Shown here piece by piece: positions 9,048 to 18,628 of a DNA stretch of 50,135 nucleotides. The notes under the pieces were generated by a model. It made no database searches. It saw only the letters and a list, made by a program, of their open reading frames with translations, and was not told the origin of the DNA. Made by a program: the position numbers and the translations under genes. This DNA is from an uncultured Nitrospira sp. (GTDB lineage: Bacteria > Nitrospirota > Nitrospiria > Nitrospirales > UBA8639). Position 1 is the first letter of the stretch, and every line of letters starts with the position of its first letter. The stretch covers positions 1 through 50,135 of the forward strand of contig CABVRQ010000024.1 of NCBI GenBank assembly GCA_902500695.1, given 5' to 3'.

Positions 9048-10427
9048 TTACAACGATTCCAGCAATTCTGTTCCGACTTTCCAGACATCCCCCGCTCCCA
9101 GAGTCAACAGCACATCGCCCTCCCGAAGCTCCTCACGCAATTTGGCGATCAAACCGGAGTCACGATTGAGCCATTGGACAGAGGGATGACCGGACGCCCG
9201 AATGGTGTCGGCCATCATTTGCCCGTTGATCCCGGGGATCGGCGCCTCACCGGCCGGATAGATATCCATGACATACACGCGATCCGCCTGCTCAAAGGCC
9301 TTGGCAAACTCGTCGGCAAGGTCCCTGGTTCTTGAAAACCGATGTGGCTGAAACACGACGACCAACGGGCGCTGCCACGCGGCCCGCGCAGCCGCCAAGG
9401 TGGCACGGATTTCCGTAGGATGGTGGCCATAATCGTCCACCACCACAATGCCGTTTTTTTCTCCACGAATCTGGAACCGTCGTTCGACTCCTGCAAAGGC
9501 CGCCAACCCTGCCCGGATCAAATCCACCGGCACATCCAATTCCAGGGCCACCCCGATGGCCGCTAACGCATTGGCTACGTTATGCACACCTGGAATGCGA
9601 ATACGGAATGGGCCAAGCTTTTGGTCCCGGTAATGCGCCCGGAATTCCACACCCATCGCTTTGGTTTCAATCTCCGTTGCATACAAATCTGAGGTCAGGG
9701 CACCGGAAAAATCACTCATGCCATACGTGTGATATCGCTTCACCACACGGGGCAGAAGCTTTCGAATCCAGGGATCATCGGCGCACACAATTGCCACACC
9801 GTAAAAAGGAATCTTATTGATAAATTCTAAAAATGCCTCTTGAAGACCTTCCATGTTTCCGTAATGATCTAAGTGCTCGCGGTCGATATTCGTGACGACC
9901 ACGATGGAGGGTGACAACCGCAAAAACGATCCATCACTCTCATCAGCTTCCGCAATCAACAGGTCACTCCGGCCCAATCGCGCATGGGTTCCCATGGCAT
10001 TCACTTTTCCTCCAATCACGAATGTGGGGTCGAGGCCGGCTTGCGCCAGAATTGATGCGACCATCGACGTCGTCGTGGTTTTTCCATGGGCTCCGGCAAT
10101 GGCAATTCCAAACTTCAATCGCATCAGCTCTGCCAGCATTTCCGCTCGTGGTATGACGGGAATAACCTTCGCCCGGGCCGCACGAATTTCAGGGTTGGAT
10201 CCGGCAATAGCCGACGACACCACTACCACTTGCGCCCCTTCCACATTCGATTCCTGATGCCCGATATACACCGTTCCCCCTAATTCCTCTAACCGGCGTA
10301 TCGTGTCGGACGCCCCCACATCAGAGCCTGTGACCTTATATCCTAACGTGAGGAGAACCTCTGCGATGCCACTCATTCCACTTCCCCCGATACCGACTAG
10401 ATGAATGTGGTGAATTTTTCGAAACAT
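9048..10427 (-). CDS. murC: UDP-N-acetylmuramate--L-alanine ligase MurC
   Basis: MurC adds L-Ala to UDP-MurNAc, the first amino acid of the stem peptide. In 459 residues it shows the N-terminal UDP-binding motif HLVGIGGSGMSGIAEVL, the P-loop GAHGKTTTTSM near 111, EADESDGSFLRL and NIDREHLDHYG for the metal site, and the C-terminal Mur ligase block VDDYGHHPTEIRATL and FQPHRFSRT. A murC-murB order 38 bp apart is standard. The start has only a weak ribosome site, and 325 bp separate it from murG. Confidence 0.97.
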   Translation of the reverse strand: MFRKIHHIHLVGIGGSGMSGIAEVLLTLGYKVTGSDVGASDTIRRLEELGGTVYIGHQESNVEGAQVVVVSSAIAGSNPEIRAARAKVIPVIPRAEMLAELMRLKFGIAIAGAHGKTTTTSMVASILAQAGLDPTFVIGGKVNAMGTHARLGRSDLLIAEADESDGSFLRLSPSIVVVTNIDREHLDHYGNMEGLQEAFLEFINKIPFYGVAIVCADDPWIRKLLPRVVKRYHTYGMSDFSGALTSDLYATEIETKAMGVEFRAHYRDQKLGPFRIRIPGVHNVANALAAIGVALELDVPVDLIRAGLAAFAGVERRFQIRGEKNGIVVVDDYGHHPTEIRATLAAARAAWQRPLVVVFQPHRFSRTRDLADEFAKAFEQADRVYVMDIYPAGEAPIPGINGQMMADTIRASGHPSVQWLNRDSGLIAKLREELREGDVLLTLGAGDVWKVGTELLESL

Positions 10428-10752
10428 AATGTTTTAGACTTCCAGAGTTGAAGAGAGGATCACCGGAGACGGTCACTTGATGCATCCACCGTTGTAAACG
10501 CATGGTCTGTAAATCTTGACGTATGGTCTCAATACCGGTTCGGCCTACCGGACTCGCAACGCCATCATAGGCCTTTCTCATGACACAACGACCATTCCGG
10601 GCATTCCAGCCATTGACCTCGCAGGACATCCTCTTCATTCCCTGTAAGAGTCCCTCCTCATTAAAGATTGAATACGATCACGCAATGCTTTCTATTTTGA
10701 CGCTGTTACTTATTCATTCGTGTGGCCATATTTTCCCATCATATCTGTGGCA
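10428..10752. other. murG-murC intergenic gap, no gene identified
   Basis: These 325 bp interrupt an otherwise tightly packed operon. A minus-strand frame with an upstream GAGGAGGG (about 10639) enters murC out of frame, but its translation is not protein-like and resembles no family I know. No terminator with a T run and no convincing promoter was seen. It may be a relic of a lost gene or an unrecognised leader for murC. Confidence 0.4.
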
Positions 10753-11841
10753 TTACGACGCGACCGGATGCCCCACCAGGGAGAGACATTCACCCACCAT
10801 CTGCTCTGTGGCATGGACTTTCCTGAGTGCCCAACTTCGTCCAGCCATTTCCTGTAACCGGGGAATATCCGAGATCCATTGTTCAATTTCTTCTGCCAAC
10901 CGCTGCCCAGTGAGGTCGGATTGCAAAAGCACTCGAGCCGCTCCGGCCGCTTCCATGGACCTGGCATTCATTTCCTGATGGTTGTGTGTCGCCTGGGGAA
11001 ACGGGATCAGAATTCCAACTTTTCCATAGGCTGATAACTCAGCCAATGTGCTGGCCCCGGCCCGACAAACAACGAGATCCGCTTTAGCAAGATCCTGAGG
11101 CATATCAAAGAGAAAGGGGCGGACATCTGCTTGAACCCCCAATTGTGCATAGCCGGCCTTGACCCGTTCGAAATCGTCGGCTCCCGTCTGATGCGTGATA
11201 GCCACCTGTTCCCGCAGCCTCGATGAGACCTCCGCAGCCTTCAACATGGCTGAATTGATCGCCCGAGCTCCTTGGCTCCCGCCAAAGATCAACAGATGTG
11301 AGATCTTCTGCGGAAGAGCAGGAGGACGTTCCAATGCAAAAGCCTTTCGAATAGGTGTGCCAATGACCTTGACTTTCGATGACGAGAAAAAAGGTCTGGC
11401 GCTGTCAAAGGCCAGAAAAATTCTGTCGGCCAAAGGTCCCAACACCCGATTGGCCAATCCCGGCATGGCATTCGGTTCCAGCAAGACTCTGGGAATATTC
11501 AACAACCAGGCCGCCACGACTACGGGAGGACTGAAATACCCGCCCGTCCCAATGACCAGATCGGCATGGTGACCTCGAAGAATCCGGACCGCACGCCACA
11601 ACGACTTCGGGAGCAGAATGAGCGAACGCATCATGCCAACCACCCCTCGCCCCACAAATCCTTCCACCGTGATCGGTTCAAATCCAAACCCTTCTTTCCC
11701 CAGAATTTCTCCCTCTAAAGATTTCCCCGTCCCGACAAACACAATGCTCCCTCCAGGGTCATGCTGTTGAAATTCTTTGGCATACGCGATAGCCGGAAAC
11801 ATATGACCTCCCGTTCCACCCGCAGCAATGACGACCTGCAT
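10753..11841 (-). CDS. murG: UDP-GlcNAc:lipid I N-acetylglucosamine transferase MurG
   Basis: MurG is a peripheral inner-membrane GT-B enzyme (GT28) that turns lipid I into lipid II. The 362-residue protein starts with the glycine-rich IAAGGTGGHMFPAIA loop. Further G loops are GTGGYFSPPV and IFGGSQGARAIN. The C-terminal donor domain has VVCRAGASTLAELSAYG, LIPFPQATHNHQEMNA and a basic/hydrophobic patch for membrane contact. It follows ftsW by 17 bp. Confidence 0.97.
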   Translation of the reverse strand: MQVVIAAGGTGGHMFPAIAYAKEFQQHDPGGSIVFVGTGKSLEGEILGKEGFGFEPITVEGFVGRGVVGMMRSLILLPKSLWRAVRILRGHHADLVIGTGGYFSPPVVVAAWLLNIPRVLLEPNAMPGLANRVLGPLADRIFLAFDSARPFFSSSKVKVIGTPIRKAFALERPPALPQKISHLLIFGGSQGARAINSAMLKAAEVSSRLREQVAITHQTGADDFERVKAGYAQLGVQADVRPFLFDMPQDLAKADLVVCRAGASTLAELSAYGKVGILIPFPQATHNHQEMNARSMEAAGAARVLLQSDLTGQRLAEEIEQWISDIPRLQEMAGRSWALRKVHATEQMVGECLSLVGHPVAS

Positions 11842-11858
11842 TACACCCTTCTCTTCAC

Positions 11859-13037
11859 TTAAGGGTCTGCTCGTCCCTGTCGAGCCACACTCAGCAAAAT
11901 TCCAAGAGCTAACATCGTGACCAGGAGAGACGACCCCCCGTAACTGACCAGGGGAAGCGTGAGACCTTTGGTCGGCAACAGCCCACTCACAACACCCGCA
12001 TTGATCAGAGCCTGAATGCCCAGGAGCATGGTGATCCCCAAGGCGAGGTAGCGCCCAAATAAATCCGGTGCGAGGGCCGCGACCCGAAATCCTTTACACA
12101 CCAATATGGCAAACAGAGCCAGAAGGCCGCAGGTTCCAATGAGCCCCAGCTCTTCTCCCACCAGGGCCAATACGAAATCGGTATGGCCTTCGGGAAGAAA
12201 CATCAGTTTTTGCTTGCCCTGCCCAAGACCAACGCCAAATAATCCCCCATTTTCCAAGGCCAGGATGGACTGAACAAGTTGGTAGCCTGCACCTTGGCGG
12301 TCCGCAAAAGGATTCAAAAATGTCGTCATCCGTTCCCATCGTTCAGGACTCATCCAGATGAGAGCACAGACACCCAAAATCATCGGCGCCCCTAAATACC
12401 CCAAGTGACTGAGTCGCGCGCCGGCCAGATACATCATGCCGACGAACACCAGACCAATGACGACGGTACTTCCTAAATCCGGCTCAACGACAATGAGCCC
12501 ACAAATTATGGCTACCATCGCCACAGGGGGAAGAAACCCTCGTTGCCAGTCAGTGACACGCCGTTGAGGATTGGAGAGAAATGCCGCGAGATACAGCACG
12601 ACCCCCAGCTTGGCCATTTCCGTGGGTTGAATGGAAAAAAACCCGAGTGCCAGCCATCGTCGAGCTCCATTAATTTGAGGGCCCACCGCCAGGACCAGCA
12701 GTAATCCCACCACACATCCTCCCACAACCATGGGAATCCATTGCTTCCACCGGCGATAGTCGATCAAGGATCCGATCAGCAGAACGCTAAATCCCAGCAA
12801 CATCCATACGATTTGTCGTTGGAGATAATAGGTGGCATTGGTAAATTTATTTTCCGCCATGACCCCGCTGGCACTAAACACCATGACCAGCCCCCCTAGG
12901 GATAATGCCAGGGTGATTCCCACAATCAGAGGATCGATCCGCTTGGAACCGACGCCCAGATTTCTCGGGAACAAATCCGCCCATGCCCGGGAATCCACGT
13001 GAGAGTTTTTCCGCCGCAAGATGGCTGGAATGCCCAT
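11859..13037 (-). CDS. ftsW: SEDS peptidoglycan glycosyltransferase FtsW
   Basis: FtsW is the septal lipid II polymerase working with FtsI. The 392-residue protein has about ten hydrophobic helices and SEDS motifs: GLVMVFSASGVMA in TM1, NGARRWLALGFFSIQPTEMAKLG in two parts, LVVEPDLGSTVVIG, and LPFVSYGG-like LPLVSYGGSSLLVTM near the C terminus. The catalytic-loop neighbourhood is LENGGLFGVGLGQGKQK then LPEGHTDFVLALVGEELG. The start codon directly follows the murD stop with no gap. Its neighbours murD, murG and ftsI favour FtsW over RodA. Confidence 0.96.
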   Translation of the reverse strand: MGIPAILRRKNSHVDSRAWADLFPRNLGVGSKRIDPLIVGITLALSLGGLVMVFSASGVMAENKFTNATYYLQRQIVWMLLGFSVLLIGSLIDYRRWKQWIPMVVGGCVVGLLLVLAVGPQINGARRWLALGFFSIQPTEMAKLGVVLYLAAFLSNPQRRVTDWQRGFLPPVAMVAIICGLIVVEPDLGSTVVIGLVFVGMMYLAGARLSHLGYLGAPMILGVCALIWMSPERWERMTTFLNPFADRQGAGYQLVQSILALENGGLFGVGLGQGKQKLMFLPEGHTDFVLALVGEELGLIGTCGLLALFAILVCKGFRVAALAPDLFGRYLALGITMLLGIQALINAGVVSGLLPTKGLTLPLVSYGGSSLLVTMLALGILLSVARQGRADP

Positions 13038-14459
13038 TTATTGAAGTTCTCCGACAACCCGCTTAAATTCAAGTCCTCGATGATGATAGTTCCGAAACAT
13101 ATCGAAACTGGCACAAGCCGGGGAAAACAACACTACATCCCCCCTGGACGCGAATGCCACGGCCTGGGAAACTGCATCCGTCAAGCTGGTTGCGAGGGTC
13201 ACCGGCCTGATCTGATTCAACGTCTGAAGGATTTTCTGAGTGGCTTCTCCGATAATCACCACTCCCTTAACCTGCCGTGTAATACTGTCAACCAACTGCG
13301 AAAAATCACCGCCTTTGTCTTTTCCACCAAGAATTAAGACCAACGGCTCATGGAAGCTCTGTAAGGCTTTGAGGGTGGCGTCCACATTCGTGCCTTTCGA
13401 ATCATTGACGAATGTGATCCCCTGCCACTCCCGTACCACTTCCAAAGCATGCTCAAAGGTCGGTGTGGTCCGAAGGGCACGGACCATATCCTCTGCTGAA
13501 CATCCACAGAGGAGTCCGATGTTCATTGCCGCCATCGCATTCGCCACATTATGATTTCCCCGCATCGGAAGGGCGTCCCGTGAAGCCAATAAAAAATCAT
13601 CCCCATGCATCCTGGCCCTAATATCGCCTCCTTCGAGATAGACACCCTGTTCAACTTTTCTGGTTAGACTGAATTCACAGATGCCTGACCGTGCCGACAA
13701 GGCCATGGCCCTCACCACAGGATCGTCCGCATTAATGAGTGCCCAATCCTGATTCGTCTGGTTTTCAAAAATACGCTGTTTGGCAGCCTGATAGTCTTCC
13801 TGAGTGGGATGTCGATCCAGATGATCGGGCGTCACATTTAACAACGCGGCAATCCAGGGCCGAAACCGGTGAATGGTTTCTAATTGGAAGCTCGAGACTT
13901 CTGCCACAATATACTCATAGTCGGGCGTAGGGGACGGATGCGTTCTCTTGGGCACCGCCTCGCATAACGGAATACCGAGATTTCCTCCCACAAATGCCCG
14001 CTTCCCGCTTTGTTGCAGGATCGATCCAATGAGACGTACCGTGGTACTTTTCCCGTTAGTTCCGGTCACGGCAATGATGGGGGCCCGAAGAAACCATCCA
14101 GCTAATTCAATTTCTCCAATAATGGGAATGCCCCGTTGGCCAATCTCCTTGAGAAGACGATGGTCCTTGGGGACTCCCGGACTGACGACCAAGAGTTCGA
14201 GATCCCTCAACCCGTCAGCTACGGCATCCCCTCGAAACACTTGAGCACCTCGAAGGCCATATGCGGCCGCCGTGGACTCGAAATCCTGACTTGTGTGTTC
14301 TTCGACAATCGTCACCAACGCGCCAATGTCCAGAAGGAGATCGGCAGCCGCCCTGCCGCTTCGTCCGAGACCAAACACCGTGACACGCTTATTTTGCCAA
14401 CTCACGATTGGAAATACGGGAGTGACGTTCACGGCTTCCATAGCTCCACAGGGTTCCAC
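13038..14459 (-). CDS. murD: UDP-N-acetylmuramoyl-L-alanine--D-glutamate ligase MurD
   Basis: MurD adds D-Glu to UDP-MurNAc-L-Ala in the cytoplasm. In 473 residues it has the N-terminal FGLGRSGRAAADLL loop, the ATP-binding GTNGKSTTVRL near 130, LLNVTPDHLDRHPTQEDYQAAK, and the C-terminal FVNDSKGTNVDATLKAL and LILGGKDKGGDF. A GTG start at 14459 has AGGA five bases upstream; an ATG at 14441 is the alternative. It lies 13 bp after mraY and abuts ftsW. Confidence 0.97.
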   Translation of the reverse strand: MEPCGAMEAVNVTPVFPIVSWQNKRVTVFGLGRSGRAAADLLLDIGALVTIVEEHTSQDFESTAAAYGLRGAQVFRGDAVADGLRDLELLVVSPGVPKDHRLLKEIGQRGIPIIGEIELAGWFLRAPIIAVTGTNGKSTTVRLIGSILQQSGKRAFVGGNLGIPLCEAVPKRTHPSPTPDYEYIVAEVSSFQLETIHRFRPWIAALLNVTPDHLDRHPTQEDYQAAKQRIFENQTNQDWALINADDPVVRAMALSARSGICEFSLTRKVEQGVYLEGGDIRARMHGDDFLLASRDALPMRGNHNVANAMAAMNIGLLCGCSAEDMVRALRTTPTFEHALEVVREWQGITFVNDSKGTNVDATLKALQSFHEPLVLILGGKDKGGDFSQLVDSITRQVKGVVIIGEATQKILQTLNQIRPVTLATSLTDAVSQAVAFASRGDVVLFSPACASFDMFRNYHHRGLEFKRVVGELQ

Positions 14460-14472
14460 AACAATCCTATGA

Positions 14473-15549
14473 TTAGCGTAATTTCAATGTGCTAATGCTT
14501 AAGAGGCCCAAAATGATCGCAATGATCCACAAACGCACAACCACTTTGGGTTCTTCCCATCCCTTCAATTCAAAATGATGGTGCAACGGAGCCATAAGGA
14601 AAATTCGCTTCCCTCTGGACTTAAACGATGCCACTTGAAAAATTACGGACACCGCCTCCATCACAAAGACTCCGCCAACCAGGATCAATAACAATTCATG
14701 CTTGCACACCACGGCCACCGTCCCTAAGGCGGCACCAAGGGGTAAGGATCCCACATCGCCCATGAAGACCGACGCCGGATAGGTGTTAAACCAGAGAAAA
14801 CCCAACCCCGCCCCGACAATGGAGGCCGTTAGAATGGCGAGTTCCCCGGCTCCTTCGATATGAGGCACGAGTAGGTACCCTGAGACCAATTTATTTCCAA
14901 CTGCCCAGGCCACCACGGTATAGGCCATCGAAGAAATAATAACCGGTCCGACGGCCAACCCATCCAACCCGTCAGTGAGGTTCACCGCATTAGAACACCC
15001 CACAATGACCAGAATGGCAAAGGGGATATAGAGCACTCCTAAATCCGGAGTGAAAGATTTAAAGAACGGCACACTGAGTTCCGTGGAATAGCCAGGAGAA
15101 AGATAAAAAAACATCCCAATACCCAAAGCCACCCCCAACTGCCCGATGATTTTTTGGGTGGCCGTCAATCCTTTGGATTGGCCCCGTAAAATTTTAATGT
15201 AATCATCCACAAATCCGATCAGCCCGAAACCCACAAGCGACAAGAGGACCAACCAGACATAGAAATTGGTGATATCCGCCCATAACACGGTTGAGAGCAA
15301 TACCGAAAAAATGATGAGCAGTCCTCCCATCGTCGGAGTTCCGGATTTTCCAAGATGGGATTGCGGGCCATCAGTCCGGATTTTTTGCCCCAGTTTCAAT
15401 GTTTGCAATTTTTTGATCATGGGAGGAGCAAGGAAAAACACAATCAGAAAGGCGGTCACCGCTGCATAAATAATGCGGAAACTGAGATAGCGAAATACAT
15501 TGAAGATGGCAAATTCTGTATGAAGGGGATACAGCCATAGATATAGCAT
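14473..15549 (-). CDS. mraY: phospho-N-acetylmuramoyl-pentapeptide transferase MraY
   Basis: MraY transfers phospho-MurNAc-pentapeptide to undecaprenyl phosphate, forming lipid I. This is a ten-helix membrane protein of 358 residues. Catalytic/Mg sites are visible as FVDDYIKI (Asp pair), SNAVNLTDGLDGLAVGP (Asn/Asp) and FMGDVGSLPLGA, and the conserved HHHFE segment near the C terminus is PLHHHFELKGW. GTPTMGGLLI near residue 70 is also typical. It is flanked by murF (130 bp gap) and murD. Confidence 0.97.
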   Translation of the reverse strand: MLYLWLYPLHTEFAIFNVFRYLSFRIIYAAVTAFLIVFFLAPPMIKKLQTLKLGQKIRTDGPQSHLGKSGTPTMGGLLIIFSVLLSTVLWADITNFYVWLVLLSLVGFGLIGFVDDYIKILRGQSKGLTATQKIIGQLGVALGIGMFFYLSPGYSTELSVPFFKSFTPDLGVLYIPFAILVIVGCSNAVNLTDGLDGLAVGPVIISSMAYTVVAWAVGNKLVSGYLLVPHIEGAGELAILTASIVGAGLGFLWFNTYPASVFMGDVGSLPLGAALGTVAVVCKHELLLILVGGVFVMEAVSVIFQVASFKSRGKRIFLMAPLHHHFELKGWEEPKVVVRLWIIAIILGLLSISTLKLR

Positions 15550-15679
15550 TAGGATTTACTTTCTTCGGGTAGAGGGAAAGAACCCTCCGCCCGGATATCG
15601 TCGCTCATTCATCTTGACGTTTAGACGTTTCACTATCGAGGTCCCCTATGGCCATGGCATCCGGCCTCATCCAGGCAGG

Positions 15680-17095
15680 CTAGGACCCAGGGCGAACGGC
15701 GTCGAGCACCCGTTCCATTTTTGCTCCACGAGAGGCCTTAATGAGCACGGCATCGCCACGTTTCACCATCGTTTGCAGCAACGCACCGGCTTCCATGGCA
15801 TCTCTGACCACGGACACCTGAGTGGATCCGTGCACTTTATGGACACCTTCGGACATGTGGTGCCCAAACGCTCCACAGGCAATTAAATGGGTAAGATGGA
15901 GTTTGGCAGCCTCGCGTCCAATTTCCTGATGAAACTGAGCTTCTTTGGGACCCAACTCAAGCATGTCCCCCAATACGGCTATGGTCCTTCGAGCGGAATT
16001 CAGACTCACCAGCGACTCCAACGCCGCTTTGACTGAAGCAGGGTTAGCGTTATAGCAATCGTAGAGATATAGCACCCCTCCCCACCTGCGGATTTCCGAC
16101 CGCATCGGAGCGGGGCGAAACTTATTTAATCCAGACACAATGTCCTCACCCGACAATCCAAAAGCACATCCCACTGCCGCGCCGGCCAGAGCATTGGCAA
16201 TATTGTGCGGGCCCATGATTCGGACACTCGCCCGCTTGGCCAGTTTTCGATGAGGTAAGAACAGGCGAAATGCCGTACGCCGTCCGTTCCACTCCGAATC
16301 GGCCGCCCGAACATCCGCCTGAGTCGACAACCCAAATGAGATCACAGGACATTTCGCTTTCCGGGAAAACGTTTCAAAATATCGGTCGTCCGTATTCAAG
16401 ATTGCCGCACCATCAGCTTGAGGAAGCCAATCCAATAATTCAGCTTTCGATATCGCCGACCTGGCCATCGTGCCATAGAATTCCAAATGGTCGGGACCGA
16501 CATTGGTGATCACCCCTGCGGTTGGTCTCGTCATGTCACACAATTGGGTGGTCTGCCCCACTTGATCCACCCCCATTTCAATCACCGCAGCCTGATGCCC
16601 GGCTTGAAGGCCAAGGAGAGTCCTGGGTACGCCGATGGCATTATTAAAATTCCCTTGCGTTTTATGAACACGCCAGCGAGTCGCCAGTACTTGATACACC
16701 ATTTCCTTCGTCGTCGTTTTTCCATTGCTGCCGGTAATGGCCACCACGGGAATTGAAAAGCGCAATCGATGGAACCTGGCTAAGCCCTGATAGGCTCGCA
16801 AAGTATTTTTCACCCCCACCACCATGACGGGAACCAAGCCAGCCCGACGCACCTGCGTCAACATCTCCCGGGCCCGGGCCTCTTCAACAATCACCCCTCG
16901 GGCTCCTAGCTTGCAGGCCGTTTTCACAAATTCATGGCCATCGAATTTCTCCCCTTTCAAGGCCAGAAACAGATCGCCGGATTTAACTTCCCGCGAATCA
17001 GTTTTCACTCGAAGCATTCTTCCTTTCTGGGCTCCCTGGAGGATCAATGTTCCCTCAGTCGCATCGAGCACTTCGTCTATCTCAAAAGCTGCCAT
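15680..17095 (-). CDS. murF: UDP-MurNAc-tripeptide--D-alanyl-D-alanine ligase MurF
   Basis: MurF adds the D-Ala-D-Ala dipeptide made by Ddl. The 471-residue protein has the N-terminal DSREVKSGDLFLALKGEKFDGHEF block, given here as the DSR and GEKFDGHEF motifs, the P-loop GSNGKTTTKEMV near 121, QGNFNNAIGVPRTLL, and the C-terminal YDCYNANPASVKAAL and LGDMLELG. It is 15 bp after murE, the conserved order. Confidence 0.97.
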   Translation of the reverse strand: MAAFEIDEVLDATEGTLILQGAQKGRMLRVKTDSREVKSGDLFLALKGEKFDGHEFVKTACKLGARGVIVEEARAREMLTQVRRAGLVPVMVVGVKNTLRAYQGLARFHRLRFSIPVVAITGSNGKTTTKEMVYQVLATRWRVHKTQGNFNNAIGVPRTLLGLQAGHQAAVIEMGVDQVGQTTQLCDMTRPTAGVITNVGPDHLEFYGTMARSAISKAELLDWLPQADGAAILNTDDRYFETFSRKAKCPVISFGLSTQADVRAADSEWNGRRTAFRLFLPHRKLAKRASVRIMGPHNIANALAGAAVGCAFGLSGEDIVSGLNKFRPAPMRSEIRRWGGVLYLYDCYNANPASVKAALESLVSLNSARRTIAVLGDMLELGPKEAQFHQEIGREAAKLHLTHLIACGAFGHHMSEGVHKVHGSTQVSVVRDAMEAGALLQTMVKRGDAVLIKASRGAKMERVLDAVRPGS

Positions 17096-17110
17096 GTCGG
17101 ATGGTCCGAG

Positions 17111-18625
17111 CTACCTGAAACCCATCTGTCGATGGATCGCCTTCCTGGCTTCTTCACGATCATCAAAATGAATTTTTTGAGTGCCAAGAATTTGGTAGTC
17201 TTCATGCCCTTTCCCTGCTATCAACAACAGATCTCCACCCTTGGCTTCAGACACGGCGGCATGAATGGCTTCGGCTCGATCGGCAATGATCTGATACGAA
17301 CACCGTTCTTGCGGAAGCAGAGATTGAATCCCCTGTTCGATTTGAGTCAGGATTGTGTGAGGATTTTCCGTTCGTGGATTGTCGGACGTGACGATCACCA
17401 CATCGCTATGTCGTGCCGCCACCTGCCCCATCTTCGGTCTTTTCCCGGCATCCCGATCGCCACCACAGCCAAACACGGTAATGATTCGTCCTTCTGTAAT
17501 AGCCTTCGCTGCTCGAAGCAACCGATACAGCGCATCTTCGGTATGGGCATAATCCACGACAACCGTAAATGGTTGGCCTTCATTGATGCGTTCAAATCGT
17601 CCAGGAACATTCGCCACTGACTGCACGGCTTGTTCAATCATCGGACCCGTCATGCCCATTTCCAGGGCAATCCCGATGGCGGCCAACAGATTAGACACAT
17701 TATGCTCACCGACCAATTGGCTCTTGATCGTCAACGGACCGTGGGGACTGCTCAGCAGAAAGTCCGTTCCTCCCATGGAGAGGCGGACGGATTCCGCTCT
17801 GATGTCTGCCTCTGTATGGATCCCGTATGTCCAGGTCGGAATGGAACAATGTTGGAGAATCAGGGGCGCCCGTTCATCATCCGCATTGACAAGGGCTCGT
17901 TTAGGGCGGGTCTTCTGACCGCTATCGACACATTCCGTAAATAAACGGAGTTTCGCCTGAAAATAGTTATCCAATGTGTGATGAAAATCTAAATGGTCTT
18001 GCGTCAGATTGGTAAACACCACAATATCGAATTCACAGCCGGCTATCCGATCTAATGCCAACGCATGGGAAGAAACCTCCATGACCGCAACATCCAACCC
18101 GGCATTGACCATGGCCCTCAGCATGTCCTGTAGCTCGACAGAAGCAGGGGTGGTATGAGACGCCACACGGTGTTCTGTCCCGAACACATAGCCTACCGTT
18201 CCCAACAGTCCCACACGATGTCCTTGAGCTTCCAGAAGGGATTTGGCTAAATGGGTCACCGTGGTTTTTCCATTTGTCCCGGTGACCCCCACCATATCCA
18301 GTTGGGCAGAAGGCATACCGGAAAGTTTTGCCGCCAACAAGCCCAAGGCCTTCCGGGAATTTTTGACTCGAATGAGAACTGACGGATTTCCTCCTACTGG
18401 CGGGTCCTGTGTCTCAAAGTCCTCTTCCACCACCACACCAACCGCCCCTTGATTTTGAGCCTGTCTCACAAACTCATGCCCATCATAGTGCTCCCCTTTG
18501 ATTGCCACAAATACCGAACCAGGCTTTACTTGCCGGGAGTCTTCGGTAATGGACATAACCTCACGCTGAAGATCCCCTTCACTTGGCACCTTATCCAATG
18601 AGGCAAGAAGCTCTCGAAGCGTCAC
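17111..18625 (-). CDS. murE: UDP-MurNAc-tripeptide synthetase MurE (meso-diaminopimelate type)
   Basis: MurE adds the third stem residue. The 504-residue protein has DSRQVKPGSVFVAIKG, the P-loop GTNGKTTVTHL near 114, MEVSSHALALDR, and FTNLTQDHLDFH. The substrate loop reads SDNPRTENP near 416; the DNPR motif is known from meso-DAP enzymes, so direct A1-gamma peptidoglycan is expected (inference). It starts 3 bp after the ftsI stop. Confidence 0.97.
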   Translation of the reverse strand: MTLRELLASLDKVPSEGDLQREVMSITEDSRQVKPGSVFVAIKGEHYDGHEFVRQAQNQGAVGVVVEEDFETQDPPVGGNPSVLIRVKNSRKALGLLAAKLSGMPSAQLDMVGVTGTNGKTTVTHLAKSLLEAQGHRVGLLGTVGYVFGTEHRVASHTTPASVELQDMLRAMVNAGLDVAVMEVSSHALALDRIAGCEFDIVVFTNLTQDHLDFHHTLDNYFQAKLRLFTECVDSGQKTRPKRALVNADDERAPLILQHCSIPTWTYGIHTEADIRAESVRLSMGGTDFLLSSPHGPLTIKSQLVGEHNVSNLLAAIGIALEMGMTGPMIEQAVQSVANVPGRFERINEGQPFTVVVDYAHTEDALYRLLRAAKAITEGRIITVFGCGGDRDAGKRPKMGQVAARHSDVVIVTSDNPRTENPHTILTQIEQGIQSLLPQERCSYQIIADRAEAIHAAVSEAKGGDLLLIAGKGHEDYQILGTQKIHFDDREEARKAIHRQMGFR

Positions 18626-18628
18626 AGG

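Noticed and set aside
10336..10638. 100-codon minus-strand frame between murG and murC
   Set aside because: It runs out of frame into murC, and the translation has no recognisable domain or protein-like pattern.
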